In this document: in pieces, positions 8,628 to 17,046 of the stretch | Layout: each line of letters starts with the position of its first letter | Numbering within the stretch: position 1 is the stretch's first letter | NCBI RefSeq assembly: GCF_002778315.1 | Contig: NZ_NESA01000016.1 | Coordinates: forward strand, 1-63,163 | Length of the DNA: 63,163 nucleotides | Direction of reading: 5' to 3' | Source of the DNA: Limnohabitans sp. JirII-31 | GTDB taxonomy: Bacteria; Pseudomonadota; Gammaproteobacteria; Burkholderiales; Burkholderiaceae_C | Notes under the pieces: model-generated | Databases searched by the model: none | What the model was told of the DNA's origin: nothing | Seen by the model: the letters and a program-made list of their open reading frames with translations, nothing else | Position numbers and translations under genes: made by a program

Positions 8628-8645
8628 TGTTTTACTAAAGAAACA
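8628..8645. promoter_or_regulatory. candidate IclR-type operator upstream of the dioxygenase unit
   Basis: An 18-bp sequence, TGTTTTACTAAAGAAACA, with TGTTT/AAACA arms. It ends 19 bases before the ATG of the dioxygenase gene. Twelve of 18 positions match the dyad at 25254-25271 in front of the 13-gene operon that carries an iclR gene, including both outer arms and the central AA. IclR-family operators are usually imperfect 14-20 bp dyads. Shared control is inference; the motif match is seen. Confidence 0.5.
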
Positions 8646-8664
8646 CGAAACGGACTGGACAGGT

Positions 8665-9627
8665 ATGCAACTACTCGGCATTGATGAAGTCACTTTTGGC
8701 GCCAAAGACCTGGAGAAATGCCGCCAGTTCTTTCTCGACTGGGGCTTGTCGTTGCACACCGAATCGGCACAAGAGCTGGTGTTCACCTCGCTCAACGGTT
8801 GCCGTGTGGTGGTGGCCCACTCAGACAAACCAGGTTTGCCTGCTGGCGTAGAGCCTGACCCCACTTTGCGTGAAGTGGTCTGGGGGGTGGCTAACACCGT
8901 AGACCTGGAGAGCGTGCGTCAACGCCTTCACCAACAACCAGGCTATGTGGACCAAAACGGCCGCGTCGGCTGCACCGACCCCAATGGCTTGGCCGTGCGC
9001 GTACAAGTGACGCAAAAGCACGCCATCACCGTGGACTGTGCGCAGACCAACACGTGGAACGAACGCACGCGTATCAACCAAGCCAGCCCAGCGTATGACC
9101 GTGCCACACCGATTGAGGTGGGTCACGTGGTGTTTTTTGTCACCGATCTGGCAGCCACCTCGGCCTTCTACGAAACGCTGTTGGGCTTTGTGGTGTCTGA
9201 CCGCTACCCCGGTCGCGGCCACTTTTTACGTTGCGCGCCCGAAGGCGGGCACCACAATTTGTTTTTGCTGCAATTGCCACAACCCCGCGCAGGCCTGAAC
9301 CATGTGGCCTTCACCGTGCGCGATGTGCACGAGGTGTTTGGGGGCGGACTGCACATGTCACGTTGCGGCTGGGACACCGAACTGGGCCCCGGACGCCACC
9401 CCATTTCGTCGGCCATCTTCTGGTACTTCGTCAGCCCAGCCGGTGCGCTGGTGGAGTACTACACCGACGAAGACGAGTTGACAGATGCTTGGCAGCCACG
9501 CGAGTTCACGCCCGGCCCGACCGTGTTTGCCGAATGGGCCATAAAGGGCGGCATTGACGGCCACACACGACGCCAAAAAGATGCCGAAGCGCCCAGCGGA
9601 CGCTTCATGACCGACAAACCTCGCTGA
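8665..9627 (+). CDS. VOC-superfamily extradiol-type dioxygenase
   Basis: Two-domain vicinal-oxygen-chelate protein of 320 residues, the size and layout of type I extradiol dioxygenases. The C-terminal domain keeps an iron facial triad: H154 (VGHVVFF), H213 (GLNHVAF) and E264 (LVEYYTDED). Spacing is close to that of biphenyl-diol dioxygenase BphC. The N-terminal domain begins LLGIDEVTFGAKDLEKC. It would cleave a catecholic ring next to a hydroxyl using O2, which fits the Rieske oxygenase two genes later. It probably starts a transcription unit, since a 119-base gap with a dyad precedes it. The ring substrate is unknown. Confidence 0.82.
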   Translation: MQLLGIDEVTFGAKDLEKCRQFFLDWGLSLHTESAQELVFTSLNGCRVVVAHSDKPGLPAGVEPDPTLREVVWGVANTVDLESVRQRLHQQPGYVDQNGRVGCTDPNGLAVRVQVTQKHAITVDCAQTNTWNERTRINQASPAYDRATPIEVGHVVFFVTDLAATSAFYETLLGFVVSDRYPGRGHFLRCAPEGGHHNLFLLQLPQPRAGLNHVAFTVRDVHEVFGGGLHMSRCGWDTELGPGRHPISSAIFWYFVSPAGALVEYYTDEDELTDAWQPREFTPGPTVFAEWAIKGGIDGHTRRQKDAEAPSGRFMTDKPR

Positions 9628-9664
9628 CCTTATTTCAAATTCCTTTTTCCTTTGGAGAGATGTG

Positions 9665-9892
9665 ATGCGCGCACTACCCCCCTTGTCCAACGAGACTCAC
9701 CAACACCGATCAGGCCCACCCACAGCCTATGAAAATTTGCTGGGTGATTCACTGGAACGTGCCTTTGCCCAAGGCATTCACGAGCTCGACGCCTTGGTGG
9801 CGTATCTGAACACTGCGGGTCCCTCGGGTCCCGATGGGCAGCCGTGGACGAGCGCATCGTTCGAACAAGAAATGGCCCGCTTGGGCGCTTAA
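9665..9892 (+). CDS. small protein of the recombinase-like HTH type
   Basis: A 75-residue protein between the dioxygenase and the Rieske oxygenase. The ATG at 9665 follows a GGAGAG ribosome site; a GTG directly before it is the other option. The sequence contains AYENLLGDSLERAF followed by GIHELDALVAYLN and a C-terminal QPWTSASFEQEMARLGA. I recall small proteins annotated as recombinase-like helix-turn-helix domain proteins with this pattern beside Rieske oxygenases in Burkholderiales; that is memory, not a search. It has no signal peptide or membrane segment. A regulator or an oxygenase accessory protein are both possible. Confidence 0.7.
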   Translation: MRALPPLSNETHQHRSGPPTAYENLLGDSLERAFAQGIHELDALVAYLNTAGPSGPDGQPWTSASFEQEMARLGA

Positions 9893-9906
9893 ATCAGGAG
9901 CACTCC

Positions 9907-10947
9907 ATGAACACCTCTGTCATGCATTTCCAAGCCGACCCTACCGAAGCCGTGTTGGCCGAAGGTCTGAAAGACCTGTGGTACCCCGTGTGCCCCAGCA
10001 CTTTTGTGAAAGAAAGCCCCGTGTCGCTGCGTCGCTTGGGCTACAAGATCGTGCTGTGGCGCGACCAAGCTGGCAAGGTGCACGCACTGGAAGACCACTG
10101 CCCGCACCGTGGCGCACCGCTGTCGCTCGGCGTGATCTTGGGTGACCGCATCGCCTGCCCTTACCACGGCGTGGAAGTGCGCTGCGACGGCACGGTGACC
10201 CGTGTGCCCGGCAGCCCCGGCTGCAAGCTCGAAGGTTCACGCCAAACGCGCACCTTCCACACGGCTGAATCCAACGGCGCCATCTTTTTGTTCAATGCAC
10301 TCGACCCCCAACTCGAAACGCCCCCACCCTTGCGCTTGCCCGAGCAACTGAGCTCGCCCGAGTGGTCCACCTTCATTTGCTACACCGAGTGGGGTTGCGA
10401 CTACCGCTACGTGATGGAAAACGTGATCGACCCGATGCACGGTGCCTACTTGCACAAGCAATCGCACACCATGGCCGATGGCGAGTTGACCGCTGATTTT
10501 CAAATTCGACCCACCGACGAAGGCTTCTTCTTCGAGAAAAAAGGTCAACGCAATGTGAACTTCGACTGGACCGAGTGGATGGCCAACGACGCGCACTGGA
10601 TGCGTCTGGAAATTCCTTATCCAAAGACCGGTGGCCCTGGCGGCAGCTTCACCATCATTGGCAGCTATGTGCCCATCACACGCGACGCCGCAGGCATCTT
10701 CTTCTGGCGTTGCCGCAAGGTCTCGGGCTGGCAGCGCAATGCATGGCGCTTCTTGTACAAAAACCGTCTGGAGGCACGCCACTGGCAAGTGCTGGAACAA
10801 GACCGCGTGGCCATGGAGCACATGGAGCCCGACGCCAACCAGCGCGAGCACCTGTACCAACACGACATGGGCATCGTGCGTCTGCGTCGTACCCTGAAAA
10901 CGTTGGCCCAGCAACAACTGGACAAAGCCGCCGCTCAAAAAGCCTAA
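9907..10947 (+). CDS. Rieske non-heme iron oxygenase, catalytic component
   Basis: Aromatic-ring-hydroxylating or demethylating oxygenase of 346 residues. The Rieske [2Fe-2S] ligands are C65, H67, C84 and H87 (CPHRG and CPYHG). The mononuclear iron site is seen as D175-PM-H178-GAYL-H183. The start at 9907 has GGAG upstream. Length and single-subunit look match the phthalate-dioxygenase / vanillate-demethylase group, which pair with an FMN/ferredoxin reductase such as the one encoded 20 bases downstream. It takes electrons from that reductase and O2 to hydroxylate or O/N-dealkylate an unidentified substrate. Confidence 0.93.
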   Translation: MNTSVMHFQADPTEAVLAEGLKDLWYPVCPSTFVKESPVSLRRLGYKIVLWRDQAGKVHALEDHCPHRGAPLSLGVILGDRIACPYHGVEVRCDGTVTRVPGSPGCKLEGSRQTRTFHTAESNGAIFLFNALDPQLETPPPLRLPEQLSSPEWSTFICYTEWGCDYRYVMENVIDPMHGAYLHKQSHTMADGELTADFQIRPTDEGFFFEKKGQRNVNFDWTEWMANDAHWMRLEIPYPKTGGPGGSFTIIGSYVPITRDAAGIFFWRCRKVSGWQRNAWRFLYKNRLEARHWQVLEQDRVAMEHMEPDANQREHLYQHDMGIVRLRRTLKTLAQQQLDKAAAQKA

Positions 10948-10967
10948 TCAGGAACAGGAAACGCTGC

Positions 10968-11933
10968 ATGGCCCAGACGCTGAACGCCTTTGTCCACACG
11001 CTGAAGTTCGAGGCCGAAGGCATCCTCAGCATTGATCTGCGGCCTGTGGCAGGCGGCGAGTTCCCGCCCTTTCCAGCAGGCTCACACATCGACCTGCACT
11101 TGCCTGGCGGCTTGGTGCGCAGCTACTCGCTGCTCAACGACTGTCGCGAACGCCACCGCTATGTGGTGGCGGTGCTCAAAGACAAAGCCAGCCGAGGCGG
11201 CTCACGCGCCGTGCATGAGCAACTGCGCATTGCCATGCCGCTGACCATTTCGGAGCCACGCAACAACTTTGCGCTGGTGGAAGACGCCGCTCACACGGTG
11301 CTGGTGGCTGGTGGCATTGGCGTGACGCCCATCTTGAGCATGGCGCAACGCCTGCACCAGCTGGGCTGCCCGTTTGACGTGGTGTACTGCGCGCGCACCC
11401 GTCGCAGCGCCGCCTTTGTGGCAGAAATTCAAGCCCTGGCGCCACAGGTGCATTGGCACTTTGACGACGAACAAGGCGGCCCACCCGATTTGCAAGCCCT
11501 GCTGGCGGCACGCCCTGGTGCAGGTGCCGCCCACACGCATTACTACGCCTGCGGCCCTGCCGTGATGCTGGATGCGTTTGAGCGCAGCTGCGCGGCCCTG
11601 GGCTACCCCCATGCCCACATCGAACGCTTCAGCGCCGTCGAGGTGGCCCCCGCCAGCGATGCACAACACACCTACACGGTGGAGCTCAAACGCTCAGGCC
11701 AAGTGCTGACCGTGCTGCCCGGTCAATCGCTGCTGGCCACACTGCAAGCCGCGTATGTGGACTGCAGCACCAGCTGCGAAGAAGGCATTTGCGGGGCCTG
11801 TGAAACGCGTGTGCTGGAAGGCACGCCCGACCACCGCGACTCGGTGCTCAGCCCTGCCGAGCAAGCCAGCAACACCGTGATGATGGTGTGCGTGTCAGGC
11901 TGCAAGAGCGCGCACTTGGTGTTGGATCTTTAA
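10968..11933 (+). CDS. phthalate-dioxygenase-type reductase
   Basis: Reductase of 321 residues with three parts in order: flavin domain (RSYSLLND near residue 46), NAD-binding domain (AGGIGVTPILSMAQR near 113) and a C-terminal plant-type [2Fe-2S] ferredoxin. Cluster ligands are C270, C275 and C278 in the CEEGICGAC segment, with a fourth cysteine about 30 residues later in the CVSGC stretch. It moves electrons from NAD(P)H to the Rieske oxygenase just upstream. It is the last gene of the plus-strand unit; a convergent toxin-antitoxin pair begins 19 bases on. Confidence 0.93.
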   Translation: MAQTLNAFVHTLKFEAEGILSIDLRPVAGGEFPPFPAGSHIDLHLPGGLVRSYSLLNDCRERHRYVVAVLKDKASRGGSRAVHEQLRIAMPLTISEPRNNFALVEDAAHTVLVAGGIGVTPILSMAQRLHQLGCPFDVVYCARTRRSAAFVAEIQALAPQVHWHFDDEQGGPPDLQALLAARPGAGAAHTHYYACGPAVMLDAFERSCAALGYPHAHIERFSAVEVAPASDAQHTYTVELKRSGQVLTVLPGQSLLATLQAAYVDCSTSCEEGICGACETRVLEGTPDHRDSVLSPAEQASNTVMMVCVSGCKSAHLVLDL

Positions 11934-11952
11934 AAAAGTTAGACCCAAGGTG

Positions 11953-12294
11953 CTATGACACAACGCGGCGTGTCACGGCTTGGTCAGCGCGGTTTGCAGT
12001 GCGTGGGGTTGTCTTGCTGACCAATTTGACTTCCAACTTGCACCCCAAAGCTTCAGCGTACCTTGAGAGCGTGGCCAACGAGGGCGAATGTTTGCCGCGG
12101 CCAGACTCCATGCGCGCCACCGCTGACTGTGTCGTTCCAATTTTTTGAGCCACTTGCGCTTGTGTCAGTCCTTGTGCGGCTCGCGCCTTTAAAAACTCAT
12201 CCAAGAGAGCGTATTGGTCCTGAAGTTTGTCAAATTCGGCCTTGACCTCGGCGTTGCTCAGCGCTTTGGCACGTAATTCTTTATGTGACTGCAT
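11953..12294 (-). CDS. HigA-like XRE-family antitoxin
   Basis: Helix-turn-helix protein of 113 residues. The XRE domain is LTQAQVAQKIGTTQSAVARM at about residues 43-62, followed by a segment ending LGCKLEVKL. It lies downstream of, and overlaps by 14 bases, a Gp49-like toxin gene, the toxin-first order of higBA. It should bind and neutralise that toxin and repress the pair. It sits in the narrow convergent gap between two catabolic units and its stop is 19 bases from the reductase stop. Confidence 0.85.
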   Translation of the reverse strand: MQSHKELRAKALSNAEVKAEFDKLQDQYALLDEFLKARAAQGLTQAQVAQKIGTTQSAVARMESGRGKHSPSLATLSRYAEALGCKLEVKLVSKTTPRTANRADQAVTRRVVS

Positions 12295-12613
12295 CTCGCC
12301 ATTCCTTCATCCGTTGACGTGCAATGAGCAACTCTTTGAGCGGGGTCTTGTCGGTCTTTTTGACGAATTGATGGAGCATGACAATCTTGCGTCCCACCAA
12401 TATGCAATAAAAAACGCGCCCTAGACCTTCGCGTGATTTCAAACGCAACTCAAACAAACCCCCACCCATTGCACGCGTGTGAGGCATTCCCAAATCAGGC
12501 CCAAACACCAACATGCGATCTGTGCAATGGAAGTATCTGGCCAAAATACCTGCAGGCAATCCAAGCACTTCAGCTTGTAGTTTTTCGCTGTGGTATTTGA
12601 TTTCCCAACCCAT
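12281..12613 (-). CDS. HigB-like (Gp49/RelE-type) toxin
   Basis: A 110-residue protein of the phage-Gp49/HigB class, RelE-fold ribosome-dependent mRNA interferases. The typical segments are GLFELRLKSREGLGRVFYC and IVMLHQFVKKTDKTPLKEL, ending in basic RQRMKEWRD. The ATG at 12613 is chosen because it gives a standard family N-terminus (MGWEIKYHSEKLQ); the reading frame continues upstream without family likeness. The downstream antitoxin start overlaps this gene by 14 bases. The 130-base AT-rich interval upstream should hold the promoter. Confidence 0.85.
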   Translation of the reverse strand: MGWEIKYHSEKLQAEVLGLPAGILARYFHCTDRMLVFGPDLGMPHTRAMGGGLFELRLKSREGLGRVFYCILVGRKIVMLHQFVKKTDKTPLKELLIARQRMKEWRDAVT

Positions 12614-12701
12614 GCCTAATATAGCGTATTTGAGATTATTAGACTTACGGATATTTGAATGATTGAAGTTCAACGCCAAACTTTAGTCATTTCAAAACTC
12701 T

Positions 12702-12735
12702 CTCACGTAAGCCGTAACTAAGCAATCTACGTGAG
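12702..12735. repeat. inverted repeat between catabolic operon end and toxin gene
   Basis: Perfect 8-base arms CTCACGTA (12702-12709) and TACGTGAG (12728-12735) with an 18-base loop, 8 bases past the stop of the minus-strand SDR gene. No T-run follows on either strand, so it is not a standard intrinsic terminator. It might act as a weak 3-prime end hairpin or an operator for the toxin-antitoxin pair. Evidence is limited to the symmetry. Confidence 0.35.
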
Positions 12736-12743
12736 CGCTGCCT

Positions 12744-13520
12744 TCAAACCCCAGCGAACGACCCGCCGTCGAGCAACACGTTCTGGCCGTTGATGTAGCC
12801 CGCGTGCACGCTGCACAAAAAAGCGCAGGTGGCGCCCAACTCGCTGGGTTGGCCCAAGCGATGCGCGGGGTGCTTGGCCAGGCGAGTGCTGCGCACTTCC
12901 TCCACCGTGCGGCCTTCGCGTTGCGCTTGGGCTGCAAAGTTGCCCGCCAGCCGTGCCGTGTCGAACGTACCCGGCAACAGGTTGTTGATGGTGACACCAC
13001 GCGCCACGGTGGAACGTGCCAAGCCGGACACAAACCCCGTCAACCCACTGCGTGCGCCATTGGACAAACCCAAGCCATCGACCGGCGCTTTGACCGCACT
13101 GGAGGTGATGTTGAGGATGCGGCCAAAGCCACGCGCCATCATGCCGTCCACGGTGGCTTTGATGAGTTCAATTGGCGCCAGCATGTTGGCGTCCAGGGCT
13201 TTGAGCCAGATGTCGCGGTCCCACTGGCGAAAGTCACCAGGCGGTGGACCGCCCGCGTTGGTCACCAAGATGTCGAACGCGGGATGCGCCGCCAAAATAC
13301 GTGCCCGTCCTTCGGCGGTGGTCACATCAGCGGCCACCCAATGCACAGCACCCGCGCCCAAGGCACGCAAGCCCTCTGCGGCTTCGCGCAACGGCGCTTC
13401 GGTGCGGGCCACGATGACCACCTCCACCCCTTCACGCACCAGTGCTTGCGCACACGCGAACCCCAGGCCCGCACTGGCGCCGCACACCAAGGCTTTTTTT
13501 CCGGCAATTCCTAAATCCAT
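12744..13520 (-). CDS. short-chain dehydrogenase/reductase
   Basis: SDR of 258 residues, last gene of the 13-gene minus-strand operon. The cofactor loop is GASAGLGFACA and the NNAG motif appears as TNAGG. The usual YxxxK is not obvious: SSAVKAPVDGLGLSNGARSG occupies the region, so the catalytic tyrosine of classical SDRs seems replaced (LSNGARS where YxxxK is expected). It ends with INGQNVLLDGG, normal for the fold. It follows the Bug receptor gene by 21 bases. Substrate unknown; the altered active site makes even dehydrogenase activity uncertain. Confidence 0.82.
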   Translation of the reverse strand: MDLGIAGKKALVCGASAGLGFACAQALVREGVEVVIVARTEAPLREAAEGLRALGAGAVHWVAADVTTAEGRARILAAHPAFDILVTNAGGPPPGDFRQWDRDIWLKALDANMLAPIELIKATVDGMMARGFGRILNITSSAVKAPVDGLGLSNGARSGLTGFVSGLARSTVARGVTINNLLPGTFDTARLAGNFAAQAQREGRTVEEVRSTRLAKHPAHRLGQPSELGATCAFLCSVHAGYINGQNVLLDGGSFAGV

Positions 13521-13541
13521 GGGGGGCTTTCTTGCTTTGTG

Positions 13542-14594
13542 TCAGTCGGCTTCGATGTGGCGGCTTTGAATGACGCGCCGCCAGGTGAGCGTTTCCTGAC
13601 GAATGTGCGCTGCAAATTCGTCAGGGGTTTGGGTGGCCTGGGTCAGCCCTTGGGCATGCAGCTGCTCACGCACCGCAGGGCGACTCAAAATGTCAGCCGC
13701 GTCTTTGGCGAGTTGCGCCAACAGCTCGGAAGGCGTGCCACTCGGCGCCAGCAAGCCGTACCACGAGGTGACCACCACGCCCGAGACGCCTTGCTCCGCC
13801 AAAGTCGCAATGTCGGCCGCCACCGGGGTGCGCACGACGTCGGTCACACCCAAAGCCACCAGCTTGCCGCTGCGGATGTAGGGCAAGGTGGCGGGCAAGT
13901 TGCTGAACATCAAGGGCACGCTGCCACCCAGCACGTCGTTGAGGGCCGGGCCGGTGCCCTTGTAGGGCACATGCAACCAGTCGGCCCCGGTTTGTTGTTT
14001 GAACAACTCACCTGCCAAATGCAAGCCACTGCCTACGCCCGGCGAGGCATACGACAAGCTGTTGGGTTTGGCGTGTGTGAGGGTCATCACCTCTTTGAGA
14101 TTTTTCGCTCCCAGGCCAGGGCCTGCCACCAGCACATTGGGCGCTTTGGCCAGCATGGTGATGGGGGCGAAATCCTTCTCGATCTGGAACGGAAAGTTGC
14201 GCATCAACGTGGGGTTGATGGTGAGGTTGCCCGCTGGCACCACCAACAAGGTGTGGCCATCGGGCTTGGCGCGCTTGACTTTGTCGATGCCTAAATTGCC
14301 TGCGGCACCGGCCAGGTTTTCCACCACCGCCGATTGGTTGTAGCGCTTTTGCAAGCCATCGGCCAGCAAGCGGGCCAAGGTGTCCACCGGCCCGCCGGGC
14401 GGGAACGGCGCCACCACCGTGAAGCGTTCTTGCGCCAACAATTTTTCTGCGCCAGACGTAGGTTGCGCGTGGGCAGACACGCCGAGCGTCAGCGCTGCCA
14501 GAGCGAAGGCACCTGCCATGACGTGTCGGCGCTTGCGCGCGTGCTGTGAGGCAAAGCGTGGGGTGAGGTAGAGGGTCATGCCGAGCAGTCTCAT
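13542..14594 (-). CDS. Bug/TctC-family periplasmic substrate-binding protein
   Basis: Periplasmic receptor, 350 residues from the ATG at 14594. That start overlaps the upstream metallo-hydrolase stop by four bases (ATGA); an ATG at 14579 is the alternative. A basic stretch (HARKRR) and hydrophobic core ending SAHAQ form the signal peptide. The mature part carries VVAPFPPGGPVDTLAR, the Bug-family loop. As with the receptor at 1320, no TctA/TctB partners are present, while the same operon has a full NMT1-type ABC transporter. A sensory or scavenging role for the pathway substrate is an inference. Confidence 0.9.
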   Translation of the reverse strand: MRLLGMTLYLTPRFASQHARKRRHVMAGAFALAALTLGVSAHAQPTSGAEKLLAQERFTVVAPFPPGGPVDTLARLLADGLQKRYNQSAVVENLAGAAGNLGIDKVKRAKPDGHTLLVVPAGNLTINPTLMRNFPFQIEKDFAPITMLAKAPNVLVAGPGLGAKNLKEVMTLTHAKPNSLSYASPGVGSGLHLAGELFKQQTGADWLHVPYKGTGPALNDVLGGSVPLMFSNLPATLPYIRSGKLVALGVTDVVRTPVAADIATLAEQGVSGVVVTSWYGLLAPSGTPSELLAQLAKDAADILSRPAVREQLHAQGLTQATQTPDEFAAHIRQETLTWRRVIQSRHIEAD

Positions 14595-15565
14595 AAAACC
14601 AACTTGTCGTGGCCCACCACGATCTCGCCTTTGAAATGCTTGGCCGCCAGTTCTTGCCACACGGCATCGGGCACAGGCTCGTCGCCCGGCAACAGATGGG
14701 TCAACACCAAACGACGCACACCGGCTTGCGCGGCAATGCGGCCCACGTCTTCGACCGAGGTATGTCCGGCACGCAAAAACTGCGACAGCTTGGGTGGCAC
14801 ATAAGGGCGCTTGGCCAGCATGGCGTCTATGCCCGGTTCGTACATGGCTTCGTGTACCAAGGTGTCAGCACCACGTGACAACTGCACCGTGGCCGAGACG
14901 GGCGAGGTGTCGCCCGAGAACACCACGCTGGAGTCGGCTGTGTCAAAGCGGTAGGCCAGTGCCACCTCAAACGGCTCGTGGTCCACACGCGCTGCGGTGA
15001 CTTTGACGCGCTCGTCTTGAAACACCACACCAGATTCTTTGATTTCGGAGACCGCAAAGCTGGCTTCAATGGGTTGACGTCCGGTGGCCTTGATACGGAT
15101 GTCGATGTCTTCGCGCTGTAGCGCAATAGCCGCGTCGTGGATGCGCCGCATGGGCGGCGGGCCCAGCACTTTCATTTGACCCCGGATGCCCAAAATCCAC
15201 GACAGGTTGACCAGACTCGGGTAGTCGGCGTTGTGGTCGGAGTGGTGGTGCGTGATGAACACCGCCGACAGATCGGGCAAGCGAATGCCCAGCTCGGTCA
15301 TGCGTGCAATGGCACCGTAGCCACAGTCGACCAAGTAGACACGACCGTTCACACACAAGGCCTGGCTGCTCATCATGCGCGAGGGGTGCAACACGGGCCC
15401 AGCCATGGTGCCCAACAACACGATGCGCGTGCCTTGACGCCAATCTGGCGCAGCTGGCGTGGTGGGTGGAAGGGCTTGAGCTTTCGTTGTCAAAGGCCAC
15501 AGACCAGTGCTGCCCAGGGCCGCAGCCCCGACACCAGCCATCCACTGCCGGCGCTGCATGCTCAT
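14591..15565 (-). CDS. metallo-beta-lactamase-fold hydrolase with signal peptide
   Basis: MBL-fold hydrolase of 324 residues. The canonical metal motif is intact as THHHSDHNADY, with later ligands in SGDTSPVSATV and TVHEA-like VHEAMYEPG and a final LTHLLPGD. This pattern resembles arylsulfatase/RNase Z-like members. The N-terminus MSMQRRQWMAGVGAAALG looks like a Tat-like or Sec signal, suggesting export. The start at 15565 lies one base after the stop of the aldehyde dehydrogenase gene. It may hydrolyse an ester, lactone or sulfate of the pathway substrate; no specificity is visible. Confidence 0.87.
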   Translation of the reverse strand: MSMQRRQWMAGVGAAALGSTGLWPLTTKAQALPPTTPAAPDWRQGTRIVLLGTMAGPVLHPSRMMSSQALCVNGRVYLVDCGYGAIARMTELGIRLPDLSAVFITHHHSDHNADYPSLVNLSWILGIRGQMKVLGPPPMRRIHDAAIALQREDIDIRIKATGRQPIEASFAVSEIKESGVVFQDERVKVTAARVDHEPFEVALAYRFDTADSSVVFSGDTSPVSATVQLSRGADTLVHEAMYEPGIDAMLAKRPYVPPKLSQFLRAGHTSVEDVGRIAAQAGVRRLVLTHLLPGDEPVPDAVWQELAAKHFKGEIVVGHDKLVL

Positions 15566-15566
15566 C

Positions 15567-17039
15567 TCACACCCCAGCCCAAGGCAAGGGGTTCTCGTTG
15601 AGACCCCAGTAAAAACTTTTCTGGCTGGTGTATTCCAAAATCCCCAAGCGGCCTTTCTCGCGGCCTGTACCACTGAGCTTGACGCCGCCAAACGGTGTGC
15701 TGACGGAGAACAGCTTGTAGGTGTTGATCCACACCGTGCCAGTTTTCAAGGCGCTGCCAATGCGCCAAGCGGCTTTGTAGTCACGCGTCCAAATGCCCGA
15801 AGCCAGGCCGTAAACGTTGTCGTTGCACTGGGCCAGCAAGTCGGCCTCGTCGTGCCACGGCAGCAAGGCCAGCACGGGACCAAAAATTTCTTCTTGGCAC
15901 ATCTGTGCGGTGTTGGGCAGCCCTTCAATCACGGTGGGCAGGTAATAACTGCCGCGGTCAAACAAGCCACCTTCAGGCCGCTTGCCGCCAAACAACACGC
16001 GCCCGCCCTCTTGCACACCCAGCGCCACATAGCGCTCGACCGATGCGCGGTGCCCCAGGTTGACCAAGGGGCCCATTTGGGTGCGCTCATCGGCCGGGTC
16101 GCCCACGCGCAAGGCTTGCACGCCCGCGAGCAAACGGCGTTTGAATTCGTCGTACACGCTGGCATGCACAAAGGCCCGCGAGCCCGCAATGCACGACTCG
16201 CCTGAAGAACTGAAGATGCCAAACAGCACCCCAGCCACCGCATGGTCAAGGTCGGCATCGGCGCACACAATGGTGGGCGACTTACCGCCCAACTCCAATG
16301 AGGTGGGCATGAGCTTTTCAGCCGCCAAGCGTTGAATGCCTAAGCCCACGCTGGTGCCACCGGTGAACGCGATGCGTTGAATGAGGGGGTGTTTGACCAA
16401 TGCGTCCCCGACCACCGAACCTTTGCCTGGCAAGACGCTGATGATGCCGTCGGGCACCCCGGCTTGCTGCGCGATCTTGGCCAACTCGATGGCCATGCGT
16501 GGTGTGATTTCGGCAGGCTTGAACACCATGGCGCAACCCGCCGCCAATGCAGGTGCCATTTTTTGGGCTTCGCTGGCGATGGGCGAGTTCCAGGGTGTGA
16601 TGGCACCCACCACACCCAGAGGTTCGTGCACGCTCATGGTCAGGTAGTCGCCACGTGCGGGGGTGAGGGTGTCTTCCCAGGTTTCGCAAGCCGCGGCAAA
16701 GAACTGGAAGGTGCCTGCGGCGCTGGCCACCAAGGCACGGGTTTCGCTGATGGGCTTGCCGTTATCGAGGCGTTGCAGTTGTGCCAGCTCTTCGCCACGG
16801 GCACGAATGCCAGCGGCAATGCGGTGCAAGATGCCCGCACGTTCATGGCGTTTCAGGTTGGCCCATGACGGTTGCAAACGTGCGTGCTCGGCGGCTTGCA
16901 CGGCCTCGTCCACATCGGCCACAGTGGCGGCATGCAAGCTTGCCACGGTGCTGCCATCTGCGGGGTATTCGGTGGAATATTGGGGACCTGAGGCATCGCG
17001 CCAGCGGCCCGCAATGAAGGTTTGAAGGTGCTGTGTCAT
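15567..17039 (-). CDS. NAD(P)-dependent aldehyde dehydrogenase
   Basis: Aldehyde dehydrogenase of 490 residues, standard length. Key features are ITPWNSPIASEAQK (cofactor region), the glutamate motif SLELGGKSP and the catalytic cysteine in SSSGESCIAGSR near residue 283. The C-terminus has FGGVKLSGTGREKG. The start at 17039 is the ATG seven bases after the upstream gene and gives the normal N-terminus; the open frame upstream is an extension without homology. It lies beside a ThDP enzyme, so a likely task is oxidising the aldehyde that enzyme produces to the acid. Confidence 0.93.
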   Translation of the reverse strand: MTQHLQTFIAGRWRDASGPQYSTEYPADGSTVASLHAATVADVDEAVQAAEHARLQPSWANLKRHERAGILHRIAAGIRARGEELAQLQRLDNGKPISETRALVASAAGTFQFFAAACETWEDTLTPARGDYLTMSVHEPLGVVGAITPWNSPIASEAQKMAPALAAGCAMVFKPAEITPRMAIELAKIAQQAGVPDGIISVLPGKGSVVGDALVKHPLIQRIAFTGGTSVGLGIQRLAAEKLMPTSLELGGKSPTIVCADADLDHAVAGVLFGIFSSSGESCIAGSRAFVHASVYDEFKRRLLAGVQALRVGDPADERTQMGPLVNLGHRASVERYVALGVQEGGRVLFGGKRPEGGLFDRGSYYLPTVIEGLPNTAQMCQEEIFGPVLALLPWHDEADLLAQCNDNVYGLASGIWTRDYKAAWRIGSALKTGTVWINTYKLFSVSTPFGGVKLSGTGREKGRLGILEYTSQKSFYWGLNENPLPWAGV

Positions 17040-17046
17040 GACGGGC

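Noticed and set aside
12702..12735. Terminator of the 13-gene operon
   Set aside because: Eight-base arms with an 18-base loop and no T-run; kept only as a repeat.
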